Of a DNA stretch of 64,000 bases, positions 45,676 through 54,719 are shown piece after piece (position 1 is the stretch's first letter; each line of letters begins with the position of its first letter). The position numbers and the translations under genes are program-made. The notes below the pieces were generated by a model. The model had not been told where the DNA came from, searched no databases, and saw only the letters and a list, made by a program, of their open reading frames with translations. The stretch is from Crocinitomicaceae bacterium (lineage in GTDB: Bacteria; Bacteroidota; Bacteroidia; Flavobacteriales_D; Crocinitomicaceae). The stretch is from NCBI GenBank assembly GCA_022447585.1, contig JAKVAR010000006.1:186001-250000 (forward strand). Reading direction: 5' to 3'.

Positions 45676-45812
45676 ACGGACGAAGATACATTTTTATCAA
45701 TTGTTTATTGCGTAGTTTCACTTAGAATTCTATATTTATCGTTTGGCATAAAGTGAGAAAATACCTAACACAAAAATTTATTTGACGTTAACAATCAAAA
45801 CCAACAATAAAT

Positions 45813-46187
45813 ATGGCAACATCAAGATATTCAGACAACGACTTACAAGAGTTTAAAGAATTAATTAACAACAAGTTAATTGAGGCGAAAGAAGATTTAG
45901 AATTATTAAGTGGTTCGCTATCACATAATGATGATCATGGCACAAATGATACTGGTAGAACTTTCAATATGATGGAAGATGGATCAGATACATTGTCTAG
46001 AGAAGAGGTTGCTCAATTGGCCGCACGTCAAGAAAAGTTCATTGCAAGTCTGCAAAATGCACTGATTCGTATTGAAAACAAAACCTATGGAATTTGTCGT
46101 GTTACTGGAAAATTAATTCAAAAAGAACGTTTAAAATTAGTTCCGCACGCCACACTAAGTATTGAAGCAAAGAACGCTCAAAGCTAA
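45813..46187 (+). CDS. TraR/DksA-family protein with degenerate zinc finger
   Basis: A 124-aa protein with a coiled-coil N-terminus (LQEFKELINNKLIEAKEDLELL) and the DksA C-terminal segment IENKTYGICRVTGKLIQKERLKLVPHATLSIEAK. Only one Cys remains where classical DksA has four zinc ligands, which is common in the Bacteroidetes version. It probably binds in the RNA polymerase secondary channel, but this cannot be shown from sequence. lspA follows 4 nt after the stop, so the two form an operon. Confidence 0.9.
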   Translation: MATSRYSDNDLQEFKELINNKLIEAKEDLELLSGSLSHNDDHGTNDTGRTFNMMEDGSDTLSREEVAQLAARQEKFIASLQNALIRIENKTYGICRVTGKLIQKERLKLVPHATLSIEAKNAQS

Positions 46188-46191
46188 ATTT

Positions 46192-46893
46192 GTGAAGAAA
46201 AAAGCAATTATCGTCGCGATTATCGTGGTATTGATATTGGCATTAGACCAATTCTTAAAGGTTTATATCAAAATAAACTTTGCTCCAGGAGAGTCTCAAG
46301 CTCTATTAGGTGATTGGTTCATTTTAGAATACATCGAAAATCAAGGAATGGCTTTTGGAACTACTTTTGGAACCCAAGCTTGGCACAAACTGGCCTTAAG
46401 TATTTTCAGAATTGTAGCCATTTGTGCACTTGTTTATTATTGGATGAAGCAAGCCAAAAAAGGTGTTCGTCTGGAGTTTCTTATTGCTATTGGATTTGTT
46501 TTTGCGGGAGCAACGGGCAATTTAATCGATTCAATGTTCTATGATTTCGCTTTTGAATACGATCCATGCATGCCTTTCAATCACCTAACTGGATCTGGAA
46601 ATTTAACTGAATGTGCCTTTTATGGAACGATAGAAACTCGTCATACTGGCTTTCTTTTTGGTAATGTCGTTGATATGTTCAAGTTTCATGCTTACTGGCC
46701 CGAGTGGGTTCCTTACCTGGGAAATAAAGAAGTTTTTCCAGCAATATGGAACATTGCTGACGCAGCGATTACTTCAGGTGTTGTTATGATATTCATCCGT
46801 CAGAAAAAGTACTTCCCACAACCTGTTAAAGCAGAAAACCCTGTTGAATCAGCAAAGGAAGTTGATCATGATTCTCAAGAAGAAACTACTTAA
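46192..46893 (+). CDS. lspA: LspA, lipoprotein signal peptidase (signal peptidase II)
   Basis: Cleaves the signal peptide of prolipoproteins in the inner membrane; the window alone encodes about nine probable substrates. I chose the GTG at 46192 (VKKKAIIVAIIVV), 4 nt after the dksA-like stop, instead of a TTG inside that gene at 46162. It has 233 aa. Motifs: LALDQFLKVYIK, ENQGMAFG, the first catalytic Asp in GATGNLIDSMFYD and the second in WNIADAAITSGVV. A long loop between the catalytic motifs (about residues 120-175) is typical of Bacteroidetes LspA. Its 3' end overlaps the convergent OmpA gene by 8 nt. Confidence 0.94.
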   Translation: MKKKAIIVAIIVVLILALDQFLKVYIKINFAPGESQALLGDWFILEYIENQGMAFGTTFGTQAWHKLALSIFRIVAICALVYYWMKQAKKGVRLEFLIAIGFVFAGATGNLIDSMFYDFAFEYDPCMPFNHLTGSGNLTECAFYGTIETRHTGFLFGNVVDMFKFHAYWPEWVPYLGNKEVFPAIWNIADAAITSGVVMIFIRQKKYFPQPVKAENPVESAKEVDHDSQEETT

Positions 46894-47599
46894 TCAGTAA
46901 AACTTCTACCCTTCTGTTTTTACGTTTATTAGATTCGCTAGTTTCTGGAACCAAAGGTTTTCTGTTGGAGTAACCAAAGGTTTTGATAATTCTTGGGTCC
47001 ACTCCGCTAAGTTCAAGTTCTTTTGCCACTGCTTGCGCTCTCTGTTCAGATAATTTTTGTCCTGGTGCACAGCATACATGTCCATGGAGCTCAATGCTGC
47101 TATACGTTTTCATTTTTAAACGTTTTAAGAAGTTTATAATTTCAGCATATGATTCATCTCTAATAACAGCTTGCTCAGGTAAAAACTCAACATTAAGTGT
47201 TATAACCTCTTCAATTACAGGTTCCGGTTGAATCGGCGTTTCTTCTGCCTCTATAACAACTATTGACACCCTTCTGTTAGAAGCTAAATCAGGATACTTT
47301 GTACTTTCTCCAACTGCAATTACATCAATTCTTGAAGTATAAGCACTTAATTGTTTGCGCACAACTTGTCCTCTTCTTTCCGCAAGTGCTTTATTATAAT
47401 TTTTGCTACCTACAGAATCAGTGAAAGCATATAAGCGTATAGATATTATGTCTCTAGATTCGAAATCAGATAAAACTTCCTTGTCAATTATAATAGACTG
47501 GTCAGAGTCGAAATGAACACTAAGAGAGTCAACTATACTTTGTGAAAAGACATAATTAGAAAGAATGAATACTATGGCAATCAATAATGTCTTTTTCAT
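46886..47599 (-). CDS. Exported protein with two OmpA-like domains
   Basis: A 237-aa protein with a signal peptide ending NYVFS before Gln. Two OmpA/MotB-type units follow in tandem: residues about 25-120 (SVHFDSDQSIIIDKE, LYAFTDSVGSKNYNKALAER, ASNRRVSIVVIE) and 135-237 (NVEFLPEQAVIRDES, IELHGHVCCAPGQKLSEQRA, NKRKNRRVEVLLIK). The second has an unusual CC pair where most OmpA domains have TD. Probably binds peptidoglycan. It lies 4 nt after the beta-barrel gene and completes the TPR/barrel/OmpA operon. Confidence 0.88.
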   Translation of the reverse strand: MKKTLLIAIVFILSNYVFSQSIVDSLSVHFDSDQSIIIDKEVLSDFESRDIISIRLYAFTDSVGSKNYNKALAERRGQVVRKQLSAYTSRIDVIAVGESTKYPDLASNRRVSIVVIEAEETPIQPEPVIEEVITLNVEFLPEQAVIRDESYAEIINFLKRLKMKTYSSIELHGHVCCAPGQKLSEQRAQAVAKELELSGVDPRIIKTFGYSNRKPLVPETSESNKRKNRRVEVLLIK

Positions 47600-47603
47600 A
47601 AGT

Positions 47604-49307
47604 CTAGAATCTGAAAGTCACACCTCCTAAAAACTGGAATGCATGAACAGGAGTGTTATACCACCTCATGTAACGCTGAGAAACAATGTTGTTACACTCA
47701 ATGAAAGCAGAAATTCTTTTATTATACCTGTATTCAATTCCAAGGTTTAAGTCTGTGATAAAACCTAAACTCTTAACAAACTGACCGTTTTCAACAGTAA
47801 CATCATCTCCCATTTCATATACCAGTGCTTTTCTTCCTTCTTCTAACGAAAGGTCTAAGTTAAATAAGAACTTATCAAACAAGTTATACGAACCCCTAAC
47901 TAAGAACTCCATTCTTGGCAAATTCCATGCGTATGAATTGTTCAAAACAGAATAAGAGTTGAACCTACCATTCACATCAATTTTTAACTTCTCTTGCAAC
48001 TGATATGAAATAGATGCATCAATCGATGTTACATTCATCGTGTCATAAATCACATTAAACTTATTACCAATAGAGAAAGTAGTATCTGTTACAAAAAGAG
48101 CTTTATCCCGAATATTAGCAAAAGAAATTCCAGCATTGAAGCTGATTCGTTTACTCAAGGTTCCTTTAATCCCTCCGTAAAACTCAATTGGCTTCTTTTC
48201 GTTTTGCAGATACACATTTGGTAATAAGAACTCATTTTCACGCGTTAAACTCTTAAATGTAGTTTGTTCTAATCCTCCTCGAACTCCCGCGTAAGGAATA
48301 AAAATATCATTAAACATACTGTATTTAACCTCAGCTAAAGGATAAATATAAACCTTTGTTTTATTGTGAATATCGAAGGTTAAGTCTAAACCAACTTTTG
48401 CCTTAAAACGCTTGTCTTGAAGTGTCGTGGTAATATTTGGTTTTAAGTTGATGATCGTATTATTTAAAACTATACCTGAATCTAACCCCGTCAAAGTTGA
48501 ATCAGGTAAACCATATCTATATCCATTAAAACGTACATTCAAATCAACAGCATACGTTTCTTTCTTGTATTTATACCATGTTGTAGAGGTCAATCCAACA
48601 TAGTTTTCACGTGCTCTCCAGTCAACATCTTGCTTGTTTAAAGGTTTCTTCGAAATATAGTTGTTATATCCAAGCCCAATTTGATAGTTTAAGGTAGCGC
48701 TATCTTTTTTATGCGATTTATACATGGCATCAAATCCAAAATCACTATAACGTTGTGCAATACTATCACGATCTAATCCTAATGTGTCTGAAGCACTATA
48801 GTAATGTAAACCTTGGTTGTTGTAATGAACATCACCGCGGAGGGTATATCTTCTTTCGTTTATTCCAGCGTATAAATTTACACGTGTTCGATCAAATGTT
48901 GACTCTGCATAATCCTTCACATTTCCGAATGAACTCAAATGTTTCAGGTGAGCTCCATAAATGTATTTTCTTGATCGTGTTGCATCAAAGAATACCTCAC
49001 CTATTGGCATTAGTTCTGTTCCAACACCTATTTTCACATACGTATTATATAATTGCGGTAACTTCTCTACTGTTTTGATTGAAGCCGGGTTAATTTGATC
49101 CACCTCCGTTTTAGTTTCATACTTCAGTGAAAGCAAAGGATACTCAACAATAACGGTTTCAATTGTTGTATCAACAATACTAGGACTTAATGCCACCCTA
49201 TACGCCGGTTCGATATATCTATCTCCCGAAGCTGTTAAGTCAACACCAGTTTGTCCGTAAGAAACGAAAGTACCAGTGAAAAATAAAAGTGTCAATATCT
49301 TCTTCAT
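47604..49307 (-). CDS. Outer membrane beta-barrel protein (TonB-dependent-receptor-like barrel, no plug)
   Basis: A 567-aa barrel protein from the ATG at 49307, which directly precedes a normal signal peptide (KILTLLFFTGTFVSYG, then Gln). The start is 1 nt past the TPR stop; GGAGG 9 nt upstream, inside the last TPR codons, is an unusually strong Shine-Dalgarno for this phylum. No plug domain and no TonB box. Strands such as YIYGAHLKHLSSFG, YTLRGDVHYNNQGLHYYS, FELDL-like repeats and a final HAFQLGG-like FQFLGGVTFRF end in the C-terminal Phe. Function unknown; it is co-transcribed with a TPR protein and an OmpA protein. Confidence 0.8.
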   Translation of the reverse strand: MKKILTLLFFTGTFVSYGQTGVDLTASGDRYIEPAYRVALSPSIVDTTIETVIVEYPLLSLKYETKTEVDQINPASIKTVEKLPQLYNTYVKIGVGTELMPIGEVFFDATRSRKYIYGAHLKHLSSFGNVKDYAESTFDRTRVNLYAGINERRYTLRGDVHYNNQGLHYYSASDTLGLDRDSIAQRYSDFGFDAMYKSHKKDSATLNYQIGLGYNNYISKKPLNKQDVDWRARENYVGLTSTTWYKYKKETYAVDLNVRFNGYRYGLPDSTLTGLDSGIVLNNTIINLKPNITTTLQDKRFKAKVGLDLTFDIHNKTKVYIYPLAEVKYSMFNDIFIPYAGVRGGLEQTTFKSLTRENEFLLPNVYLQNEKKPIEFYGGIKGTLSKRISFNAGISFANIRDKALFVTDTTFSIGNKFNVIYDTMNVTSIDASISYQLQEKLKIDVNGRFNSYSVLNNSYAWNLPRMEFLVRGSYNLFDKFLFNLDLSLEEGRKALVYEMGDDVTVENGQFVKSLGFITDLNLGIEYRYNKRISAFIECNNIVSQRYMRWYNTPVHAFQFLGGVTFRF

Positions 49308-49308
49308 A

Positions 49309-52300
49309 CTATTTACCTCCTTCATCGTTAATTTCAATAATCGGGTTTGCATCTGGTGTCACTGATTTAGGCTGATCTTTCAACTGCATCAATTCGTTCC
49401 ATAATTCATTTGCCTCGTCCAAGATACCATCATCCGGAATTGGGTAATGATCAATAACTGATTTCAAGTTAGATTCTGCTTGGAACAAATCATCTTGAAC
49501 GATTAAGATTCTAGACCTTAAAATTAATCCTTTTGCTATCCAAAAATTGTATGCCGGACGTTGCTTAATTAGTGCTGTAATTTCTTCATCCGCATTATCC
49601 AAAAAGTCCTGGTTAAAGTAGATTTCTGCTAGAGCGTATCTCGCTTCTGCAGCCTTAACTGTTGTCGTATTCTTAATCACCCATACCAAAGATACTTTTG
49701 CATCATCATAGTTTTCGATGTAATAGTTTGACATGCCCTTGGCATAATATGCCTCCAATTTAATTTCATTGCTTATTTGATTATTTATCAATACCTTATC
49801 TGAATAAATAGATGCTTGGTTCCACTTCTCGGTTAAGAAACAACTTCGCATTAAACCAATCTTCGCATTAAAAATTACCTCCGGAGTAGAACTAACCAAT
49901 TCTAGCTTTTCATAATACTCAATTGCTTCACCATAACGACCTTCATTATATAAGTAATGAGAAACTCGAGATGCTGCTAACTCAGTGAACCCATTATCTT
50001 GACCTTTCAATGTTTCTCGATAAATCGCAATCGCCTGGTCGATGTTTCCTAGGGTATAATGAGAATTCGCTAAGTAATTTTTGACCTCAATGCTGTAACG
50101 TCCTGCTGGAAATTTATTCAGATATTTATCAAATAAGTTAACCGCTTCCTGGTACGAACTATCATTATATTTCGTCATAGCAGGCAGATAATACAGATCT
50201 TCTTGCTCAATGGCAGAGAAGTTCGCACACTCGTACTGAGAAACTAATGCTTCAACACGTTCTGGCTGACCCATTGCTTTATAAATGTCTATTAATCCTC
50301 GAACAGATTTTTCGCACACATCACCCTGAGCACCAAATTGCCCGAGAATATTATTGTATTCCTTTTCAGCTTTAGTGTAATTTCCTTGTTTGAAATATAT
50401 ATCTGCTATGTTGATTTTTGAATCCACAACCATCACAGATGCAGGGTAATCATATACGATTTTCGTATAATACTTCAATGCATTTTCTAAATCACCTCCA
50501 GCATTATAAGTTTCAGCAATTTCATGAATCGACATTTGAAGGTATTTAGAATCCTTGTAATTGTTAACGATGTTTAATAAGTGCTTAATTTTATTATCGG
50601 CTTGCCCCATATAACCATACGTCTTACCCATATAGAATAAACCTTGGTCCTCGTAACCAGCCTGTAATTCAATTGCACCCCTGTAGTACTTTACTGCTTG
50701 CTCATTATCTTTCAACACATAATAACCATCTGCTATTCTCATATGCGCATCCGCTAATTTATGCTTATCTTTTGGATTAGATTGAATATATGACCTAAAC
50801 GCCTCTATTGACTTTCTTTTGTCATCTTTCTTTAAATATGCATACCCAATATTATATTGTGCCTCTTCGTGCAAAATTGGAAACAACGTTTTCGCAGATA
50901 ACACAAATGATTTAAATTGCTGAATAGATAAATCATATTTCTTCAATCTGTAATTTGCATCTGCAGTCCAGTACAACGCTTTTCCAGAAAGGGTTTGGTC
51001 TACTGGGTATTTCTTAACTAAGTTAAAAGCGTTAATTGCTCCGGAAAAGTCTGAAGTTTGAAACCTACCCACACCTTGATTAAAAGCAATCAATTGATAA
51101 GCTGTTTTTAATCGAACATCCTTATTCTCTATCTTGTCAAGTGAAGCTAGCGCCTTCTCATAATTGTTTGTATTCATATAAACATTAACCAAGTATTGAT
51201 AAACATCTTCTTTACGGTCAGAATCTGGATAATTTTTAAGGTATCTTTCAAATGCCTCAACCGCTTCATCGTATGGGTTAATGTCTAGCTTGTATGATAA
51301 AATCGCAAAATTATAAAGCGCATCTTCTTGAATTACTGGATCCATTTCTATAAATGCTGCACCTTCAAAGGCTGACCTTGCTCCAACATTGTTATCCAAC
51401 TTCAATAAAGACTCTCCAATATGATAGTATGAAACTTGTCCTAGACTATCTTCAATTTTCTTCACTTTATCAAAAACACGTATGGCTTTATCATAAGAGC
51501 CACTTTTATAATAAGCATATCCCAATTGATAATCTTCATCGCGGGTTGTTTGTTTTGCCTTATTATAGTCTTGCAAGTATGGAACAGCTTCATCGTATTT
51601 ACCTATTCTGTAAAAAGCATCTCCAATTAAATGATTGATATCTTTTTCATTAACGATGCTCTCATTCTCAACCAATTTGGCTGCATAATCAGTAACCTCT
51701 TCATACTTCTTTTGCAAGTAGTAAATTTGAGCAATGTAATAAGGAACGACCTTTCCGAATTTTGGATCTGCTTCTAACTTTAAAAAACCATCAAGCGCTA
51801 ATTGATACTTCTCATTCTGATAAGCAATGTGTGAGTAATAATATAACGCTGGTGAAGTATATTGTGAATCGCCATCTTTCACTTCATAGAATGCATTTCT
51901 TGCCGCATCGAAATTTTTTTCTTTGAAGTTAGAGTAACCAAGTTTAAAATAAAACTCGTCTTTTTCTTCCGGCTCTATGTCTTGAACGCTCAATCTATTA
52001 AGCCAATCTAAAGCGTCGTCATATTTTTTCTTGTAATAGAAATATTTACCAAGTTTGAAATAAATCGTCTTTTTGTAAATACTCTCAGGATAATTCGTGT
52101 TAAACGCCTCAAGTAAGGTAATTGCATCGTTGTTATAAAGTTCGAGTGCAGAAATTGCTTCATAATAAGAAGCCTTGATATACATTGGATCATTTGGTTT
52201 ATCAAAACCATCGATAAATGCGCGAAACTCGTAACGCGCAGCACCATATTGTTCTTTTTGAAACAATTGTTCAGCACGATAAAAGTTTTCGTAATCGCTG

Positions 52301-52374
52301 TTGTATTTCTCCGAGGTCTGAGCAGACACAACGAAGCCACACATTATTGCAAGAATAATTAGAAACTTGTTCAT
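49309..52374 (-). CDS. Large exported TPR protein (1021 aa)
   Basis: A secreted or periplasmic protein with a signal peptide ending GFVVSA before Gln19. It is made almost entirely of about 20-25 tetratricopeptide-type helix pairs (YDDALDWLNRLSVQDIEPEE, YDEAVPYLQDYNKAKQTTRD, LENALKYYTKIVYDYPAS, YGEAIEYYEKLELVSSTPEV), ending in a charged tail. Proteins like this act as scaffolds. It is the first gene of a three-gene operon with the plug-less barrel and the double OmpA protein, and it is divergent from the ftsE-like gene across 155 nt. The partner set suggests an envelope-spanning assembly, but the role is unknown. Confidence 0.88.
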   Translation of the reverse strand: MNKFLIILAIMCGFVVSAQTSEKYNSDYENFYRAEQLFQKEQYGAARYEFRAFIDGFDKPNDPMYIKASYYEAISALELYNNDAITLLEAFNTNYPESIYKKTIYFKLGKYFYYKKKYDDALDWLNRLSVQDIEPEEKDEFYFKLGYSNFKEKNFDAARNAFYEVKDGDSQYTSPALYYYSHIAYQNEKYQLALDGFLKLEADPKFGKVVPYYIAQIYYLQKKYEEVTDYAAKLVENESIVNEKDINHLIGDAFYRIGKYDEAVPYLQDYNKAKQTTRDEDYQLGYAYYKSGSYDKAIRVFDKVKKIEDSLGQVSYYHIGESLLKLDNNVGARSAFEGAAFIEMDPVIQEDALYNFAILSYKLDINPYDEAVEAFERYLKNYPDSDRKEDVYQYLVNVYMNTNNYEKALASLDKIENKDVRLKTAYQLIAFNQGVGRFQTSDFSGAINAFNLVKKYPVDQTLSGKALYWTADANYRLKKYDLSIQQFKSFVLSAKTLFPILHEEAQYNIGYAYLKKDDKRKSIEAFRSYIQSNPKDKHKLADAHMRIADGYYVLKDNEQAVKYYRGAIELQAGYEDQGLFYMGKTYGYMGQADNKIKHLLNIVNNYKDSKYLQMSIHEIAETYNAGGDLENALKYYTKIVYDYPASVMVVDSKINIADIYFKQGNYTKAEKEYNNILGQFGAQGDVCEKSVRGLIDIYKAMGQPERVEALVSQYECANFSAIEQEDLYYLPAMTKYNDSSYQEAVNLFDKYLNKFPAGRYSIEVKNYLANSHYTLGNIDQAIAIYRETLKGQDNGFTELAASRVSHYLYNEGRYGEAIEYYEKLELVSSTPEVIFNAKIGLMRSCFLTEKWNQASIYSDKVLINNQISNEIKLEAYYAKGMSNYYIENYDDAKVSLVWVIKNTTTVKAAEARYALAEIYFNQDFLDNADEEITALIKQRPAYNFWIAKGLILRSRILIVQDDLFQAESNLKSVIDHYPIPDDGILDEANELWNELMQLKDQPKSVTPDANPIIEINDEGGK

Positions 52375-52529
52375 TTACACTGTGTTTTAACCAAGTAAAA
52401 GTAATTCACCTGATACGGGATTTGGAGAGGGGTTTTAAAAGTTTTAAACGCATTTTTGTTAAGATTATTTCATTGCAGGTTTGAAAACATCGCTCTTCTA
52501 TTCTCACCTTTACATAAAACTAAGATCGA

Positions 52530-53243
52530 GTGAGTAGCGTAATCAATATTAAATCAGGAGAAATTAAGCAGAGTGGAGTTACTGTGCTTCAGGATATAAA
52601 TATTGATATCCAAGCAAAAGAGTTTGTTTATCTAATAGGTAAAACAGGAATGGGAAAAAGTAGTTTACTTAAGACTCTTTACGGAGAATTAGGACTATCT
52701 CTTGGGGATGGTAAAGTTGCTGGGTTTGACTTAAACTCGCTCAAACGCAAAGACATTCCCAACTTGCGCAGAACGATTGGAATTGTATTTCAAGACTTTC
52801 AATTGTTAACTGATCGATCTGTTTTAAAAAACCTAATGTTTGTTATGGGTGCTTCCGGCTGGAAGGATAAAAAACTAATGGCGGTTAGAGCAAAAGAAGT
52901 ACTACAACTTGTTGGTATTGAGGGTAAAATCAATGCAATGCCCTTCACTTTATCCGGAGGAGAGCAACAACGTGTATCCATTGCTAGAGCCTTATTAAAC
53001 AAACCAAAATTAATTTTGGCCGATGAGCCAACGGGAAATTTAGACCCTGAAACATCAGAAGAAATTATGCGTTTATTGGTTGCTGTAGCAAAAGAAGAAA
53101 AAGCTGCGATTTTAATGGCAACTCATGACATGACAATGATTGAGAAATATCCAGGTAGAATTCTTCGTGTTGAAAATAAAACCGTAAAAGAAGTAAACAC
53201 CATGAATCAATTCGATCCATTTAGTACTTTTAAAACAACTTAA
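52530..53243 (+). CDS. ftsE: FtsE-like ABC transporter ATP-binding protein
   Basis: A 237-aa ATPase of the FtsE/LolD/MacB class. It has the Walker A LIGKTGMGKSSLLK (residues 36-49), Q-loop VFQDFQLL, signature LSGGEQQRVSIARALL, Walker B LILADEPTGNLD and H-loop ATHD. FtsE with FtsX controls septal wall hydrolases during division; the ftsX gene is not adjacent, as is common in Bacteroidetes. The start is GTG at 52530 with no nearby ATG that fits. The symbol is likely but LolD-type cannot be fully excluded. Convergent with the cyclase gene at 1 nt distance. Confidence 0.85.
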   Translation: MSSVINIKSGEIKQSGVTVLQDINIDIQAKEFVYLIGKTGMGKSSLLKTLYGELGLSLGDGKVAGFDLNSLKRKDIPNLRRTIGIVFQDFQLLTDRSVLKNLMFVMGASGWKDKKLMAVRAKEVLQLVGIEGKINAMPFTLSGGEQQRVSIARALLNKPKLILADEPTGNLDPETSEEIMRLLVAVAKEEKAAILMATHDMTMIEKYPGRILRVENKTVKEVNTMNQFDPFSTFKTT

Positions 53244-53244
53244 A

Positions 53245-54336
53245 TTAAAGTCCTGGAGCAGTAAACTCAACTTCAAACAGCTTACTCCAATTCTTTCCTG
53301 TCATGTACGTTTTACCGGTTTGAGCATTATGGGCAATTCCGTTTAAAACTTCCCCATAACCCTGACCCTCCCTTACCAGGTTGGCTGCATCAATTTCTTG
53401 AAGAACTTTACCAGAAGCAGGATCAATAACTACCACAATGTTAGAAGTCCAAACATTCGCATAAATTTTGCCGTTGATAAATTCTAATTCATTCAGGTAG
53501 TTAATCGGCCCCTGGTTGTTATAAACCTCAAGTGTATGAGAAATTTCAAACGTTTCTGGGTCTCTAAAAGTAATTCTTTCCGATCCGTCAGACATAATCA
53601 GGTGTTGTCCGTCATTACAAAGCCCCCAACCTTCACCAATATAATTAAACTCTCCTTTCAGTTGTAAGTTCTGTTCAATATCATACGTATAACACTTTTG
53701 GTTCTTCCATGTCAATTGGTACAGTGTATTATTGAATATCGTAATTCCCTCACCAAAAAAACCAACATCTAACCCCATTTTTTTCTGAATAGTTCCAGAA
53801 AATAAGTCGACTTGAGCAACAATTGTTTTTCCTTGATTTCCTGGATCACCTGTTCCCTCAAATAATTTACCATCATAAAACTCCAAACCTTGCGTAAAAC
53901 TTGTTGGGTCGTGCGGGTATGTATTTAAAATTTTCGGTGTTAACTTCTCAGGAATAACATCAGAAAGCACCCTTACCATTCTATTGTCTACGAAAGATGT
54001 TCCATCGGATAAAGTAGCGAGTAAATTCAAGGTTCTTGTTCCAACACCATATTTACCTGGAGCGAAATCAAACGATAAGTTTCCTTTTGGAGATTCCCAT
54101 GTTTGGATTAAAGTATCATTATAAAAAAGCTCTATCTTTTTAAGTTCTTTATTGATTTCAATCTCTAGAGGTACTATTTCATCCCCTACTGTCGCAAGGT
54201 TATCTTTAAATGTAAAAACAGCTGCATTTTTATCCTTTGGGTTATTTAGAGTTGGGGCATCTTCTTTTAATAAAGGGGCTATTAATAAAGCACCTCCAAC
54301 AAGAACTACTAAACCTATTAGAATGTATTTTTTCAT
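53245..54336 (-). CDS. Glutaminyl-peptide cyclotransferase (type I QC)
   Basis: Converts N-terminal Gln of peptides to pyroglutamate. It has 363 aa, an N-terminal membrane anchor or signal (YILIGLVVLVGGALLIAPLL), an Ig-like domain and a five-bladed propeller: TYPHDPTSFTQGLEFYDGKL, FEGTGDPGNQG, GEGWGLCNDGQHLIMSDGSE, LNELEFINGKIYANVWTSN and GQGYGEVLNGIAHNAQTGKT, which match the plant/bacterial QC family. Its likely substrates are exported proteins that begin with Gln after signal peptide cleavage, of which this window encodes at least a dozen. It overlaps ytxJ by 4 nt and the two are co-transcribed. Confidence 0.92.
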   Translation of the reverse strand: MKKYILIGLVVLVGGALLIAPLLKEDAPTLNNPKDKNAAVFTFKDNLATVGDEIVPLEIEINKELKKIELFYNDTLIQTWESPKGNLSFDFAPGKYGVGTRTLNLLATLSDGTSFVDNRMVRVLSDVIPEKLTPKILNTYPHDPTSFTQGLEFYDGKLFEGTGDPGNQGKTIVAQVDLFSGTIQKKMGLDVGFFGEGITIFNNTLYQLTWKNQKCYTYDIEQNLQLKGEFNYIGEGWGLCNDGQHLIMSDGSERITFRDPETFEISHTLEVYNNQGPINYLNELEFINGKIYANVWTSNIVVVIDPASGKVLQEIDAANLVREGQGYGEVLNGIAHNAQTGKTYMTGKNWSKLFEVEFTAPGL

Positions 54337-54710
54337 GCTTTTTTCAATGTAGATTCGATTGCATGCGCATCAATGGATGAATGCGTTGCACTATAAATAA
54401 TTTCTTTTCTTTTGATAACAATAGCCTGAGGTGATTGATGAACGACCCCTGTTAAAACAGCCACTTCATTGGATACATCTCGATGACTTAAAAGATCAAT
54501 AAAATACAAATCACATTTTTCATCTCCTGAACTCCACTCATTTTCGAAACTATTTAAAACCATTGAAGAGATTCCGCAACGTGTACTGTGTTTAAAAAGT
54601 AATAGTGGTTTTTCTCTAATGCTATTAAGTAATTCAGATAGTTGATCTACCGAAGTAATATATTTCCATGGTAACGCTTCGCGTTTATTTGAAGATGAAA
54701 AAAGCCCCAT
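54333..54710 (-). CDS. ytxJ: YtxJ, bacillithiol-system redox-active protein
   Basis: A 125-aa thioredoxin-like monothiol bacilliredoxin of the DUF2847 family. The active site is LLLFKHSTRCGISSMVLNSF with a single Cys in TRC, followed by FIDLLSHRDVSNEVA and the cis-Pro region HQSPQAIVI. It acts in de-bacillithiolation of proteins in the cytoplasm, which implies that the host makes bacillithiol. The stop overlaps the start of the cyclase gene by 4 nt; it lies 9 nt behind pheS. Confidence 0.92.
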   Translation of the reverse strand: MGLFSSSNKREALPWKYITSVDQLSELLNSIREKPLLLFKHSTRCGISSMVLNSFENEWSSGDEKCDLYFIDLLSHRDVSNEVAVLTGVVHQSPQAIVIKRKEIIYSATHSSIDAHAIESTLKKA

Positions 54711-54719
54711 AACTCGTAT

